Assembly (NCBI GenBank): GCA_030272585.1
Contig: BSYQ01000007.1
Coordinates: 1,058,001-1,122,000, forward strand
DNA length: 64,000 nucleotides
Source of the DNA: Bryopsis sp. KO-2023
Taxonomy: Eukaryota > Chlorophyta > Ulvophyceae > Bryopsidales > Bryopsidaceae
Direction of reading: 5' to 3'
A program made the translations under genes and the position numbers. Each line of letters opens with the position of its first letter. The first letter of the stretch is position 1. The notes beneath the pieces were generated by a model. It was given only the letters and a program-made list of their open reading frames with translations. It was not told the DNA's origin and made no database searches. Positions 40,352 through 52,824 of this stretch are shown one piece after another.

Positions 40352-41865
40352 CTATGCCTGCATTCTCTTGGCCAATTCCTTCTGCAGAGCCCTCTCCTTT
40401 TTCTTGAGAGCGTGTGCGGACTTGGGACCCAAGACACCACCACCCCATCCGATTCTGCTTCCATCGTTGAACATGGACTTGGCACTCTCGGCCACCTTGG
40501 TGAACTCACGCTGATCCTCGTTCTTGACAGCCGTCAGGCAAAGCACCGCTGCGGTCTTCTTGTGGACCACCGTCCCCAGACGCGACTTGTCCTGCGCAGA
40601 AATCAAACCCAATCACCACCACTGACCGCTGGAGGTGTTAGACGTGTCCAGGGAAGTATATTTTTGACAGTCTTTTGTTGCAATCAAATGAAACATTACC
40701 TTGACGATGCAGTATGGGACGTCCATTTTCTTGCACAGAGCTGGCAGCCAGACCACGAGCTCAATGGGGTCCACGTTGTGAGCGATGACCACCAACTGCG
40801 CCTCTCCAGACTCAATCAAGTTGGTGACATTTCGGAGACCATACTTCACGTACATAGGCTTCTTCTTCTCAATCTGCCATCCCCAACCACAAAAAAAACA
40901 CAGCATTGTTGCTTTCATCCAGTCCAACGATACAGCCTTGCCAGTTGAACCAAGGGAATTGTGTGCAGTACCTCCATTCCAGACGCTCTGGATTCCGCCT
41001 CTTTCTGAAGCCTGAGCTGCTTGGTCTTCCGGTCCTCTGGCCTGTTTTGGAAAAAGAGCCCCTCTCAAGATCCACACAGTGGTGGGAATGAGTTACGCAG
41101 GAGTGGTTTTGAAGGGGGGGTTTTCTTATACCTGTATTTCATGAGAAGCTTGAACAAATGCACGGCTTGGTTTCTGTCGAAAGTGTGTGAGAACTGATTG
41201 ATGGCCGGAGGCACACTGAGCCTCATGCCCAGGGCCCTCCTCTGCCTCTGAATTCGCACATACTTGGGCCACCTCACCCATCGATGCATGTCATGCTTGG
41301 GGTAGGGAATCCCACCCGCACCTGAAAAAAACACAACGATCAAATCCTATACTTCCCCAGCAAACACAGGGTGGATGGCCATAGTTGGGAAATTTTGGGG
41401 ATGGTTTTACTTGAGATGTCAAATGCACACACTGTGGCAAGAACTCACCAAATGACTTGGTTTGAGGCTCATAGAGGTGCTCGAAGGGGTCCTCCTTCTT
41501 CTTCTTGCCTCGGGTACCGGCCTGCGAGTCGAAAAGGAATGGAAAGGGGTGTAACTCGTTGCAGTGTAGTCTCGAAGGAGGGGCAATGCCGAAGGCCCCC
41601 CCTCAGCCCACAACACCGTTTCTCAACCAAACAAATTGCTCAATCGATCACAGTTTCAGGCTCTCCGCAGTAGTACCTTCCTCACGCCCGAGGGCAAAGC
41701 AGCAGCCTTCTTCTTGGGGGCCTGAAACAGGGAAAAAACAAACAAACCACTGATCCCGTCGCCACGCGCAATCAGGAAAAAACAGGACTTTAGACACACC
41801 CCAGAAAAGACGCACTCTTAGAATCTCAACCGAAACCCGGCGCCGTCGGCCCAGACCCCTACCAT
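40352..41865 (-). CDS. RPL7A: 60S ribosomal protein L7a / eL8 (right copy)
   Basis: Seven exons of exactly the same lengths as the left copy: 41865-41863, 41721-41677, 41521-41449, 41321-41132, 41041-40972, 40873-40700 and 40591-40352, giving 264 residues. By hand comparison the protein differs from the left copy only at Asn to His in the DPFENLYEP segment of exon 3; I noted only a handful of silent changes. Intron 5 appears identical between copies, whereas intron 3 has several substitutions and small indels. Both copies keep all splice sites and look functional. Confidence 0.98.
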
Positions 41866-42101
41866 TTCCGCTTCCTACTCTCCTCCACAAAACTTCTCAG
41901 CCTCTCGACCCCGGTATCGACTCCCTCCTCGCAGAATTGACGCGATCGTAACCACACCGCCGAATTTTAGCCTCCGTTCCAACACCAGGCGTCTGACTGT
42001 CATGTACGACGCTTTCTTTCCCACATGCTTAAGTTTAGGCCAATCGGCAGTGTTCCTGCTTTTTTTGTCGCGCGAGTTTTTCACAAGCAGAAAGAGCAAA
42101 C
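41866..42101. promoter_or_regulatory. Divergent promoter between RPL7A and coiled-coil gene (right)
   Basis: A 236 bp spacer between start codons 41865 (minus) and 42102 (plus). It is nearly identical to 23420-23654, including the CCAAT-type motif. Confidence 0.7.
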
Positions 42102-45100
42102 ATGTATTCGTCGGTTCTGAAGTTCTTGGGTTTAGAAAGAGTCTTGAAGCTAGCCAGACTGGTCGAGGATTTCTACCAGGAGGAGGAACCCAGAAAGAAG
42201 GGTGGTGGAGTCGTCGTGGAAGAGGAAGAGGATCAAAGTGAAGCAGTAGCCCCCGTCAGGGAGGCGGTGGCGGAGGTCGTACACCTGAAGGCGGACATCA
42301 AAACAATGAAGGAGGCACTCGGAAGACTGGCTACCAAGGTGGCCCATGTGAATCAACAGAGAAACATTGAAGTGAGTCTTGGAACATATTGCCTTTTCCA
42401 GGCAATTTTCATTTTCACTGGGTGCACAATGAACTGGCATGCACTGCACTGATTGAAACAACTTGATGTTGTAATTCCACCAAATGACTGAATGTTGTAA
42501 CTCTCTTGAATCTTTGTGATTGTCATTGGCTTCTCTGAAAGGCCCACATGGAAATGGATTGCCTGCCCCATATTCATTTTCAATAAGAATAGCACCCTGA
42601 TTTTCACAAAAAAAATGCTGAGACTGGCTCAAAAGGATGGGAAGTTTTTTGACATTGTTTTCTTTTTCTTTTTGGAACACCAAGATTGGACGGAGGGAGA
42701 AGGCGGAGGTGGAAATCAAGGCACTCCGAGAAGAACGGAACAGGCAATCGTCTGTCATTTGTGACTTGACCAAGCGATGTGGAGCTAAAGAAGAGGAAAT
42801 GAAAGAAGGAAAAAAGCTCCTCATGGGAACAATTGCGGATTTGCGATCCGAAATGGAACGATCAAAACGGAGACACAAAGAGGAGGTGAGAATGAGACGC
42901 ATGCTGCACTATATGGCTTCGACTTTAATAGGACACTCCCCCTGGCATCTCACTTTTTTTTTGCTTTGATCTTTTCAGGTGGGCAAGCTGCAGGAGGAGA
43001 AACGTAGAGTGGAGCGCTCTTTTCATCAAGTAATGGAGGAGAAGTGGGATTTGGAGGAGCACCTTGAGGAGGCCATTATCAAGGAGAGGGAGCTCCGTGC
43101 GGAAAATTCTGAACTCCAGGAAAAGCGGGCAAATCCTGTGATGATGACGGTGGAGGACCTCCGAATTGCTGCTGGGTTGGCCAACGAGGCAATGGAGGAG
43201 ATCACCACAAGACTGGCTCCAAAAGGTATGCGAACAAAATGCACAGAAAGGATTGCGCTTTTTTGCTGTCGTCTTTCCTTTTTGAATTGACTAAGAGGCT
43301 TTTTCGAACAACCTTGGATTTCTGTACAAAAACAGATCCATGCCTCCATCAAATAGCTTTGAGTGCACAGGACAGTTTGGGTTGGTTGTGTAGGTGATGT
43401 TGATTTAAAAAAAACGATGGACATGATTTAGCTTGCGAACTCTACTGGAAGTTTTTCTTTTCTTTTTTTCATTTTGTTTTTACAATTTGTTATTATGTTA
43501 CGAAAACATGTGTGTTTTCTCAGAGGATGTTGAGGAGAAGCAGCTGGCTGATGTGGAGGTTGATGATGAGGAAAATGAAACTTTTGAAGAGGGTGGAAGT
43601 ATTGAAAACTTTCAGCAAGAGGAAGTGGAGGCTGATATTCATGTCGAAACTCCAGTGGAAAAAATCAAGGAAGAATTGCGTCAAGTTTTTAAAGGGGAGG
43701 AGAAAGAGGATGACTTTGTCGAAGAGAGGATCGAAGAAACAAAACCCATGGAAAGCGAAACACCGATTGAAGAAGCCGAAGACGGTGGGAAGCAACGAGA
43801 TGGAGGTCAGTCAGGTTTTCTAGTGTGTGGACACCTTCGTTTTAGAGTTGATGATTATGGCACATTGCAGTAGGAAAATATCGTATGGTTTTTTGAATTG
43901 CTGAGGCTAAAGGGCATAATGGGGAAAGGAAAGAGTTGCATCATTGTGTTTCTGCTTATTTAATTTTTCAAGTGTGTCGATTTCTGTGTTGACTTCAGGT
44001 GAAGCAGACAAAAAAACAGAGGAGGGGAGCTTTCAGAGGAGATTCATTCTGAAGAATGAGGAGTTCCCGGAATTGAGGGTTAAGGAGGTGGAGGTGGAAT
44101 CTCAGATTGAGGTCAATACTGTTGGTGAGTCCATTGCGAAATCTGACCATGGAAAAGAAAAGAATCCTGATGGTGGGAAAGTGGATGGGGCTATTGCGGA
44201 GAAGGAGGGTGTGGAAGAGGAGACAGGTTGTACTGGACCTCCACCTGAAAATCCAAAGGTATTTAAAAAAAAACAAATAAAAAAAGAGTGCAGGAATTGC
44301 ACTGAAACAAGATCCACAAGTTTCTGCTTCGGAAAAGCTTTCCTGTAATACGCTTCTGAAATTGTTTTTCGGTTACTACCCTTTTTTGGCAATTGTGAAA
44401 CTCACCTTTGGCCGAGTGTTTTTCTGAGACTTCGTTTTCAACGCTGACTGTATTTTTCACCTGCATTTGTTTTCACAGAGATTGGTGGGCAAAAAGAAGC
44501 ATGGAAAAAGGTTTCGAGTGCTTTCGCAGTGCTCGCGGCCATTGTCTCACTCACAAGGTCATAACAAGTGAAGAACTGCAGGACTTGGAAGGAAATAGGT
44601 GGTAAGTATTGCTTTCGTTTCTGTTTGGAGGGGTTTCGTTCGTTTTCTTGGTGGAACATTGGTTGCTCATCCCCCTTTGAATCTTTCATTTCGTGGTTAA
44701 TTCTACCTTGAATAAAACCAGTTGCATGTGTGTGGATCAGATATTCAGAGACAATTTGATGGGTTTTGCCAGGGTGGGGGGTCTTGATCCCACCGCATCG
44801 CACATGGAAGGGCGCTACATTCGAGTTCTGGCAATAATGGTGGGTTTTTAATCCACCATTAAAAGAAAAAAGAAAAGAGATCTGTGTTGGATTCATTTTG
44901 CTTTTCAATGCATGCGAGGGGGCTTTTGGTGGTGATATTTCTGATGCGTTTTGTTTTCTTGATTTTGTTTGAAACGTCTGTTGCTTTTGTGGTCGTTCGC
45001 TGGAAATTTGCCAAGAGCATTGTGTGTTTTTTTTTGGTCGGCTTTTCAGGTACCTTGCTCCATTTCCAAGCAAAGCTGGAATTGTTTTTTCCTCAGAATT

Positions 45101-45453
45101 GTATCCAGTGCACAAAACATTTTTCGATGGAGAAAGCCATTCGATGCAATCAAGCTTTTTGGATTGGAAAATTAAGAGTGGGAGCTTCTTCCAACTTGTT
45201 TTTTATACCAGTCGTCACCACTGTGGCGCCATCCAAAGCAGTCCCACAGAGCAGCTTGCAGTTTCCAGCATTCAATGCTTCTGAAAAGGGACTGACTGAT
45301 TTTCTTCAAAAATCGCCATGTGGACTGGAGCATTTCTTGCAGCCGCTGGCTGGGGTGGATGTAAACCAGGCAACGTCGGTGTTGTTTTGCCAGAATCACC
45401 TTCGATATGTGGATGGTTGGCTGGCATTCGAACAAACCTTTGCAAACATTTGA
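42102..45453 (+). CDS. Coiled-coil protein, unknown family (right copy, shortened)
   Basis: The same exon plan as the left copy is seen: 42102-42371, 42685-42885, 42979-43225, 43524-43805, 43999-44258, 44481-44601 and 45050-45453. The sixth exon has an in-frame TAA at 44562-44564 where the left copy reads a lysine codon, so this copy should end after about 447 residues, just past the short hydrophobic stretch SAFAVLAAIVSLT. The last exon, if used, also ends 28 codons earlier than in the left copy. Exon 1 shows about 20 differences in 270 bases against the left copy, about 14 of them replacing residues, so selection is weak. Either this copy is losing its C-terminus, or the real protein ends near exon 6 and the left copy has been extended. 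Confidence 0.65.
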
Positions 45454-46320
45454 TCCAGTGCAAGGATAAAGAAAAGTAGCTTAAGAGGGTTGCCAATTGG
45501 TCGAAAGGAGTGAGGAAAGGGATAGGAAAAGGATGTATTTGTGGTAATGGAAGACATGCAACCACTGGATCTTGTTGGGAAGATGTACCGAACGTCCAAA
45601 TGAACTGGTGGTGCTTGTGTTGGCGACTGAGACTCCACGCTTTGTGGGTCAAATGAAACAAAGAGTTTTCAAGAGTCAAGAGTTGTCAAGAGTTTTCCCC
45701 TGGCTGCCTCTTCAGCTTCTTCTGTTGGTGGGGTGGCTGTTTGGGGTATGGCCCTCAAAATTTGAACAAAAATGGTTTTTTTAACCAGTCAGGAGTGCAG
45801 GGTCAATCCTCACTTGGGAGGGCAGGGCAGGGGGTATAGCTTAACCAGGGAAAAGATAAGAAGCGCATGGGATCTGTTGATGTGTCAAGTAGATTATTGT
45901 CTAACCAACTTTCACAAACACTTGTTTTGTTGGGTAGATGAGCTAATCATGATGCTATTGGGTTGTCCATTGGGACTTGTAACTTTTCTGAAGACATACC
46001 TGTACCACTCATGGAACCTCGTTGAGACCCCGGCTGTCGAAACAAACCCTATTATTCTGACATCATTTCTGAGAGTGTGAAATACTGAACCACCAGGAGT
46101 GATCAGGCCTTTTTTTTTCTGGTTGCATAAGGGGGTATGCAAGGATTTCCTTCCTATTGCTGATGCAGCATCCAATCCCCCCCTCCCAGAAATGGGAATA
46201 AACACTGTGGTTCCTGTCAAATCTGGATGGAGATCACTGACAAGGAAAAACAACAGCAGACAAAAATTGATTGTGCCATGGATCAATTCTTCACATAATT
46301 TGTTCATCACAACCCTCATT
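45454..46320. other. Unassigned arm sequence (right)
   Basis: This is the counterpart of 19120-19791. Some frames are open but they change between the arms by indels. No supported gene. Confidence 0.35.
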
Positions 46321-47336
46321 CCTCACTGTAGCTTTCAAAACTACCATTTGTAACGGACCCATGGCTGACACAAATTCCATGACCCACTCCATTCTTCACA
46401 TCCTTTCCCCCATGCTGCTTGTGAGGGTGGTGAGTCCAGTAGGTCTTGAGGCAGCATTCATTCAACAGCGCCCCATCAATCTTCCAACTGGAGCACGATT
46501 CGCTGCCATTCGTCAACAAAATGACTGCATGTCAGTCTTCCACCACAATCTGCCATTTCTTCTTCCTCCACAACAGTGCTCTTTCCTTGGATCAAACTCA
46601 GCAAATCCAAATTCGCCTGTTGAAGGGGGGTGTGACTTGACAATACAGACACAGATTCACGTGTCTTTTGCACATTTTCCAACTCACAATTTTTCTCTCC
46701 ATGTTCCTACCCCCAATTGGGATCTCAATTTTCTTTCCATGTTCATAATCCTCATGGACCCATCCACTCTGCCGTGATTTTTTCCAAGCAACAGGCACAG
46801 CAGCTCCAGGTCATTTTTCCTGTCCCCCACATTTTTCTCCATATTTCACAATGCTCCAAAATCCCTGGCTGATCTCCTCCCTCATTTGCTTTATGTCTTA
46901 AATTCTGGCATCTCCACCAGCAAAAATTTATCTCTTCGCATCTCAAGAAGAGTCATCCTTGAGTATATTCTCCGTGCTGCATTTCCGATTGCTGGGCCGA
47001 TTGTGTTGTTTAGTCGTACAAACTCTCCCCCCGGCTTCTGACCACCTCACTGCCCACCCCGCTTCCAGGAGGGGGAGGGATTGGAGGAAATCTAGACGGT
47101 GGGAGTTTTTCTATTACTAGACAACTTCTGTCTCTTGGCCCAAAACAATCTCTTTTTGCAGCATCATCCAACATCGTTGATCCAGTTACTAGAATATCCC
47201 AAGAATCCACAATTTCAAAAATTCCACAGCTCCAGAACTTTTTGAAAAAATATGGGTTTCCTTCATTGATACCCCCAGATTTCTGGATACTATGGATACC
47301 AAAATTAAAAAAGGTCCGCCCCTTTTTACCCAACAT
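46321..47336 (-). other. Unassigned region with reading frames shared by both arms (right)
   Basis: This is the counterpart of 18106-19119. The 108-codon frame at 47336-47010 (starting MLGKKGRTFFNFGI) matches the left-arm frame closely with an added three codons. A deletion of about 10 bp near 46.92 kb breaks the second protein-like stretch seen in the left arm. Confidence 0.35.
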
Positions 47337-48270
47337 TTTGCGAAAAAAATAAAGATTTCATTTCATTGCATTACCAAATACTCAGCCCTTCTCTTGACTG
47401 AAAAAAATACATCTATATATTTTTTTTTGATAGAAAACTCATTTCCTTTAAAGGCAACACCCTTCCATGTTTTCCCTTTCCTCTCTCCTTTTCATTTTTC
47501 TCACGTGAAAAATTATTTCTTCCCGTTTCTCTCTCCTCTTGTTTTTTTTTTCTTCACACATAAAATCGACTCTTCCTTTTTTCTCTCTTTTTTCTTGTTT
47601 TCACACAGAAAATATAACCTTCCTCTTTCCCTCTCCATTTGAATTTTTCTCACACAGAAAATTGGCCGTCCTTTTTTTCTGTTCTTTTATTTCTTTCACA
47701 CATAATTTCGATTCTTCCTTATCCCCTCCTTTGTTTTGTCTGTGGATATAACAGACAAAACATCCACAGACTCAAACATTCCACAATGTCTAATTCTCAA
47801 ATAATCCACAGCTCCTTTTTTCATAATCTGGGTTTCCTTCATCGATACCCCAAAATTTCTGGATACCAAAATCAAAAAAGATCTGCCCTTTCTACCCAAC
47901 ATTTTGAAAAAATAAGGATTTACCTTCATTGCATTATCAAATACTCAGCCCTTTTTCTTGACTGAAACCATTGTTCTTTTTTTTTAAATAGAAAACTCAT
48001 TTCCTTTTAAGGCAACACCCTTCCTTGTTTTTCCTTTCCTCTCTCCTTTTCATTTTTATTTTTCTCACGTAGGAATTTACTTCCTTTTTTCCCCTCTCCT
48101 CTTGTTTTTTTTCTTCAAACATAAAACTGACTCTTCCTTTCTTCTCTCTCCTTTTGTATTTTTCTTCTTCACACATAAAATTGATCTGCCCTTTTTTCTG
48201 ACTCCTCTGTTTTTTTTCACACATACAACTGACCCTTCCTTTTTTCATACAAAAAATTGACCCATCACAT
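47210..48270. repeat. Tandem duplication of about 0.55 kb within the right arm
   Basis: Two diverged copies (about 47210-47740 and 47780-48270) share a CAAATACTCAGCCC block, the GAAAACTCATTTCC block and the TC-rich stretches after them. The left arm has this segment only once (about 17690-18215, inverted). The duplication arose after, or was lost in one arm after, the arm duplication. Confidence 0.75.
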
Positions 48271-48390
48271 GGACTTCAGGGAGAGAAATCCAACACAACC
48301 CCAAAGCCATACGATCCAAATTTCTCTCAATTAGACACCACATATATTTAAATACCATTTAAGTTTGTTCCCTTTTCCCTTTTTTAATGA

Positions 48391-49060
48391 AAATTAAAGT
48401 CTGAAATTGCATTAAAAATTGTTATCCCCAAGATCCCCTTCCCTTCCCCCCTTTTTTTTTTTTTTTTTAGCCCACAGTGGATAATAAGGTCTGAAATTGC
48501 ATTAGAAATCATTATCCCAAAGATTCTCTTCCCTTCCCCTCTTTTTTTGTTTTTGATTTTTTTTAGCCCACAGTGGAAATTAAGGTCCAAAATTTCATAA
48601 AAAATCATTATCCCCAAGATTCCCTTCCCTTCCCCTCTTTTTTTGTTTTTGATTTTTTTTTTAAACCCATAGTGGAAATTAAGGTCCAAAATTTCATCAA
48701 AAATTATTATCTCAAAGATCCCCTTCCCTTCCCCTCTTTTTTTTTTTTTTTTTTTTTTTTTAATAACCCAAAGTGGAAATTAAGGTCTGAATTTTCATCA
48801 AAAAACATTATCCCAAGGATTCCCTTCCCTTCCCCCTTTTTTTTTTGATTTTTTTTTAGCCCACAGTGGAAATTAAGGTCCAGAATTGCATCAAAAAGTA
48901 TGATCCCCAAGATTCCCTTCCCTTCCCCTCTTTTTTTGTTTTTGATTTTTTTTTTACCCACAGTGGAAATTAAGGTCGGAAAGTATTATTATTGTTACCC
49001 AAAAGAAAAAAATCCCTTCCCCTCTTTTTTTTTTTTTTTTTTTTTTGACCCCCGGCAAGA
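48391..49060. repeat. Minisatellite, about 96 bp unit, right arm
   Basis: About seven units each contain CCCACAGTGGAAATTAAGG, a TTATCCCCAAGATTCCC segment and a CTTCCCTTCCCCTC tract with T runs. Plus strand is strongly pyrimidine-rich. The left arm array has about four units. Confidence 0.88.
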
Positions 49061-49189
49061 AACTGACCCATAAAAGGAGAATAAAGGAATGTGATCAAAT
49101 CAGAATCAATGATGATGAAGTTGTTTCAAAATAAAAAAATAGCCTGAATTTCGGCTTTTTTTTTCTTGCCGGGGGGGGTTATAATTTTT

Positions 49190-49961
49190 TTACTGGCAAG
49201 AAGAGGAGGATGGAGCAGCTCCATCCCTTCTTACCACCCGTCTCACAGTTCGTACTTTTGGTTGTTTTTTTCGGTACAGAAGCGGGTTATTGTTTTGGTT
49301 TGGGGGGTTCACCCTTCGACCTCTCGCAAAAAGCTTTTTCAACTTTTTCGCCCCCTTCCCGAGGAGCACCAGCTTGGATCCGAGACTGGCCAGAATCGTG
49401 AACAGGATGGAGATCAGCCTCCGGAGAATGAAGACGATGATCAGCTTCAAGCAGAACATCATCCTCGGGTCCCTTTCGCTTGGTGTTATAGGGCAGGTCT
49501 GCAAGTGTAAAAAAAAGCACAACGAACATTCAAATCATGATGCATTGGCCCACAGAAATCATGATCTCATGGATCAATCATGATCAGCCCTGTAGAACAT
49601 GAGCAAGCCTGTATTTTATTATCGATGTGCTTGACTGTCTATGTTGCAGATCATTTCCAGCAAAACTTTATTCACAGCAAACATAAGAAATATCAGTGGC
49701 TCCACAAAAAGACATCGAAATGCATACTCAGATTAATTGATTGATTGATTTGCTCACCATTTTTGCTTTTCGTTCCAGCGAACGGTTCCACATTTCCACA
49801 GCAATCTCACCGTAGTACCTACCGTAGTAATATTCTACGGCAGGCACCACAGGTGAGACCACCTCGCTGGCGCTCCCACAATTGATGGAGGCCCTCCCAA
49901 GGTAAGCCCCGACCACAATGCCGAGGATGAACGTCAGGAGAGCTCTGCAAGTCACATCCAA
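49190..49961 (-). CDS. Small basic membrane protein (right copy, start codon lost)
   Basis: Two exons correspond to the left copy: 49961-49758 and 49498-49190. The codon matching the left ATG is TTG (LDVTCRALLTFILGIVVG), and no in-frame ATG lies close upstream. Both exons stay open and the splice sites are kept. Many residues of exon 2 differ from the left copy (for example LKLIIVFILRRLISILFTIL), while the C-terminal NPPNQNNNPLLYRKKQ block and SSSSCQ end are unchanged. Translation could start at a non-ATG codon, at an internal Met in AVEMWNRS, or from an unseen 5' exon; otherwise this is a pseudogene. Confidence 0.55.
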
Positions 49962-49990
49962 TATATCGAAAGCTCCGTTCAGCTGCTCTT

Positions 49991-52824
49991 GTTTTGCTTG
50001 TTTTGTTCCGTTTTGTTTCGTTGCTTCGAACAATAGGAAGACGTCTGTGTTCAAGGAATGGTTTGTTGTGTTCTGTTATCTGTAGAACATGTTTCGTTCC
50101 GTTGTTTCGAACTGCAGCAAGACGTCCGTTTCCAGGAATGGCTTGTTTTCGGTCGAATGGTCTAAATCTCAAGTCAAGGGAAATTTATACTCACAACGGG
50201 ACAGCGCGTTGCTTGGACATGGACGCGAAGGCACCAAAAAGGAAAGCAGAAGGAAAAAGGCAAAAGGCAGAAGCGCACTCAAAGACGTAAAGGCAAAGAA
50301 GGCGAAGAAGAAAACTTGGTCGCGCGGAGTCTTAAAGAAGGCACGGCATTCGCATCCGTGTCAGCATGACGTACTTTGCTATGGTTCAGACACCCAGTAT
50401 TTTCGACGAGTTGTGTATGCATTTCACTTGTTTTGCTTGCTTTGTCTGGAGCTGGATGGAAACAAGGAAAAAAGCTATGACAAATCTAAAGAAGGGGGAA
50501 TATGATCCTTTTTTTTCAACTTTCGGATTGGATTTTCCCTTTTGTTGTGTGTTTTGTTTGGTTTTTTCTGGTGGTGGTTTATCTGTTGCTAAAAAAACAA
50601 AGTGATGAACCCATGGAGAGGATGAACGATAAGGGCATTGTGTACAGATTCACTGCTAAATCAAATGCAAAGACACAGCAGCTCCTGTTCAATCGTTGAG
50701 AGACCTTCCTTTTTCTTTTCGGACAACCCCCCAATTGAGTTTGATGTTCAGTGAACATTGTTCATCATCTCAATTGCAGTAAAATTTCATGGTGGTGTGG
50801 ATTGAAGGTTCATTAAAACCATTGCAAGAATAGAGGAGGTATGCTTGGCTTTTTATGGAGTCTCAATCATGGGAAGAAACCCACCAGACATGTGTTGGTA
50901 TCTTTTGGCTTGGAAGCGATCCCACCCAAGGATAGCCCAACTTTTGCTGGAACATTTCTGGGGCAGAATTTCTGGGGGGTATACCCATCCCTGGAAATTT
51001 GACAAAAAGGGGGGGGGTATGCCCAACCCAAGATCACATCACCACAAGAGCATTTCCATTTGTGGCACCTCAGATTGATTCCGAGAACATGAACTGTGTT
51101 TGTAAGTACTGTCTTGGGGGTTGGTTGCATGAGATGCTTGTGGTTCTGTTTCTTCTGAACTTTTGATGTGCTGATAATACAGTCACTTGAGTGGAGCAAT
51201 GCTTCCCAGAGGATGTGGAGCAACCTGAATCATATTCCTTTGTTATTTGTGTCAGTTTATTGGCACTGGGACTATGGGTCATCACCCCCCCCCCCCCTTG
51301 GATTGAAATGTATATGTGTAAAATGAGTGATCCTTCAAGAACACATTAGTCTTACAAAGTCGAAGATGCAAAGCCAGCCACGCATGTCGTCAGCAAAGGG
51401 CATCCCTGCCTCGATTGTCTGAATCAATCGAAGTCTGAAAATAAAAAAAAAAACCTTTTAATCCAAAAAGAACGAAGAGCCCTCCGCTCACCCAGACATG
51501 GCATGCAAAAAAAAAACGAGGTTCACAATGCGAAAGGAAAAAAAAAAAGATCAACCCTTTTTTTTTTTCGCACCACCAGCCAACTCACACCGACGATTTC
51601 CCCCTAAATACAGGGTTCAAGAATATCCACCAACACACTGCACTTTCTTTCACCGACCCCATGAACTTTCATTTCGACCCAAATGTAGACAGCACCAAGA
51701 AAAGATTGAGCTGGAGTTGCCGTGTTATCTAAAGCTACACATGCACACAGACGTATCCATGCAAATAGATTCAATCTGTATATAGAGCTTTTTCCCCTAG
51801 ACACTTGATTTTTCTTTCATCTTTTTTTTCCCCTGCATGTTCACAAAAACTGGTTTCAATTTTTTTCCCCGTCAGCTTTTGAAAATCCCGCTCCAAATGC
51901 TCAGCCCACTGGAAAGAATGCCAAAATCGAATTATCAAAGAGTGGGCAGCGAAAAACATTTGAAGGGCAGAGAGACCCCGTCGGAAAAAAAAAGAGTAAA
52001 AAACTAGAGGGGGGAAAAAGAACAGAAATCACACACAACAATATCACATATATATGTGGGTTTTTTTTTATAATATTCTATGGGTTTTTTTTGGAGTGTG
52101 TTTTGAGTGCATAGATATGCATGTGTGTGCATGTAATATGTATCTATCTCAATTCCAATCAATCTTTTAATCAAATCGATCCCATTGGCAAATTTTCTCT
52201 TTTCTTCTTCTGTTCATTTTTCTATTTATATCTTTTTTGTTTTCGCCCCTTTTTTTTCCATCTCTCCTCCTCCTCTTCCCTGCCTTTTCATCTTGTTTGC
52301 CTTTTCTCAATGTAGAGAAAAAAAAACGACCCTTTTTTCTTCCACTAGGAAAGAAAAGGATTAGTAAGCAAATAAGTGAAAGACTAGCCACTCGGATCAA
52401 ACTAAAAGTATAAGAACAGCTTTTCTTGTTCTTTTTTTTTTTTTTTTTTAACTATGTGTGCCATGAAAAAAAACGGAAAAAAAAACGGAGTTCTCTCCTA
52501 AAACCCTCAATCCCCAATATAAAAAGGCCTCACCAATGTCGACAGAAACCTACAATACAAAACACGGGCCCAACATCTCACCCATCGCACATTAAACACC
52601 CCCCCTCCACTCCCTAAAGAAACCCAGATCACCTGGATCTTTCCCTTTCTTTTTCTGTTTTCTTTCGCAAAACCCTCCCTCCATGCTCAATTATATGAAC
52701 CCAAAAGCCATAGACACAAACCAGTGCAAACCAAATCCATCGAATTAACATGCGAATAGGCAAAAATCATGTGGGTACCACCACACCATCCCAATTTTCC
52801 TCCGAAAACCCCCAGCTCCCTTGT
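49991..52824. other. Intergenic outside the right arm
   Basis: No gene is supported. Near 50.0-50.2 kb there are imperfect repeats (AAGACGTC... and GTTTCGTTCCGTT-like motifs) at the ragged outer edge of the arm. A Lys-rich open stretch near 50.2-50.35 kb is composition-driven. A C run lies at about 51287-51297. From about 51.5 kb the plus strand becomes G-poor, as the 3' flank of the desaturase gene. Confidence 0.4.

Larger units (their letters stand above)
40261..49990. repeat. Right arm of large inverted segmental duplication
   Basis: Reverse-orientation copy of about 16230-25262. It is roughly 0.7 kb longer, mainly from a tandem duplication at 47.2-48.3 kb and a longer minisatellite. Gene order is RPL7A, divergent promoter, coiled-coil gene, unassigned region, minisatellite, membrane-protein gene. 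The inner border lies at CAGCTGAGAT (40261). Confidence 0.93.

Noticed and set aside
44884-45453. A 189-codon frame, also open on the left arm, as a separate gene
   Set aside because: About ten of 189 residues differ between copies and almost all base changes seem to replace residues, so no constraint is visible. Its second part fits better as the last exon of the coiled-coil gene by reading phase.
50200-50360. A basic, nuclear-localisation-like open frame outside the right arm
   Set aside because: The sequence is AAGG-rich and simple, with no start context, no splice partners and no second copy.
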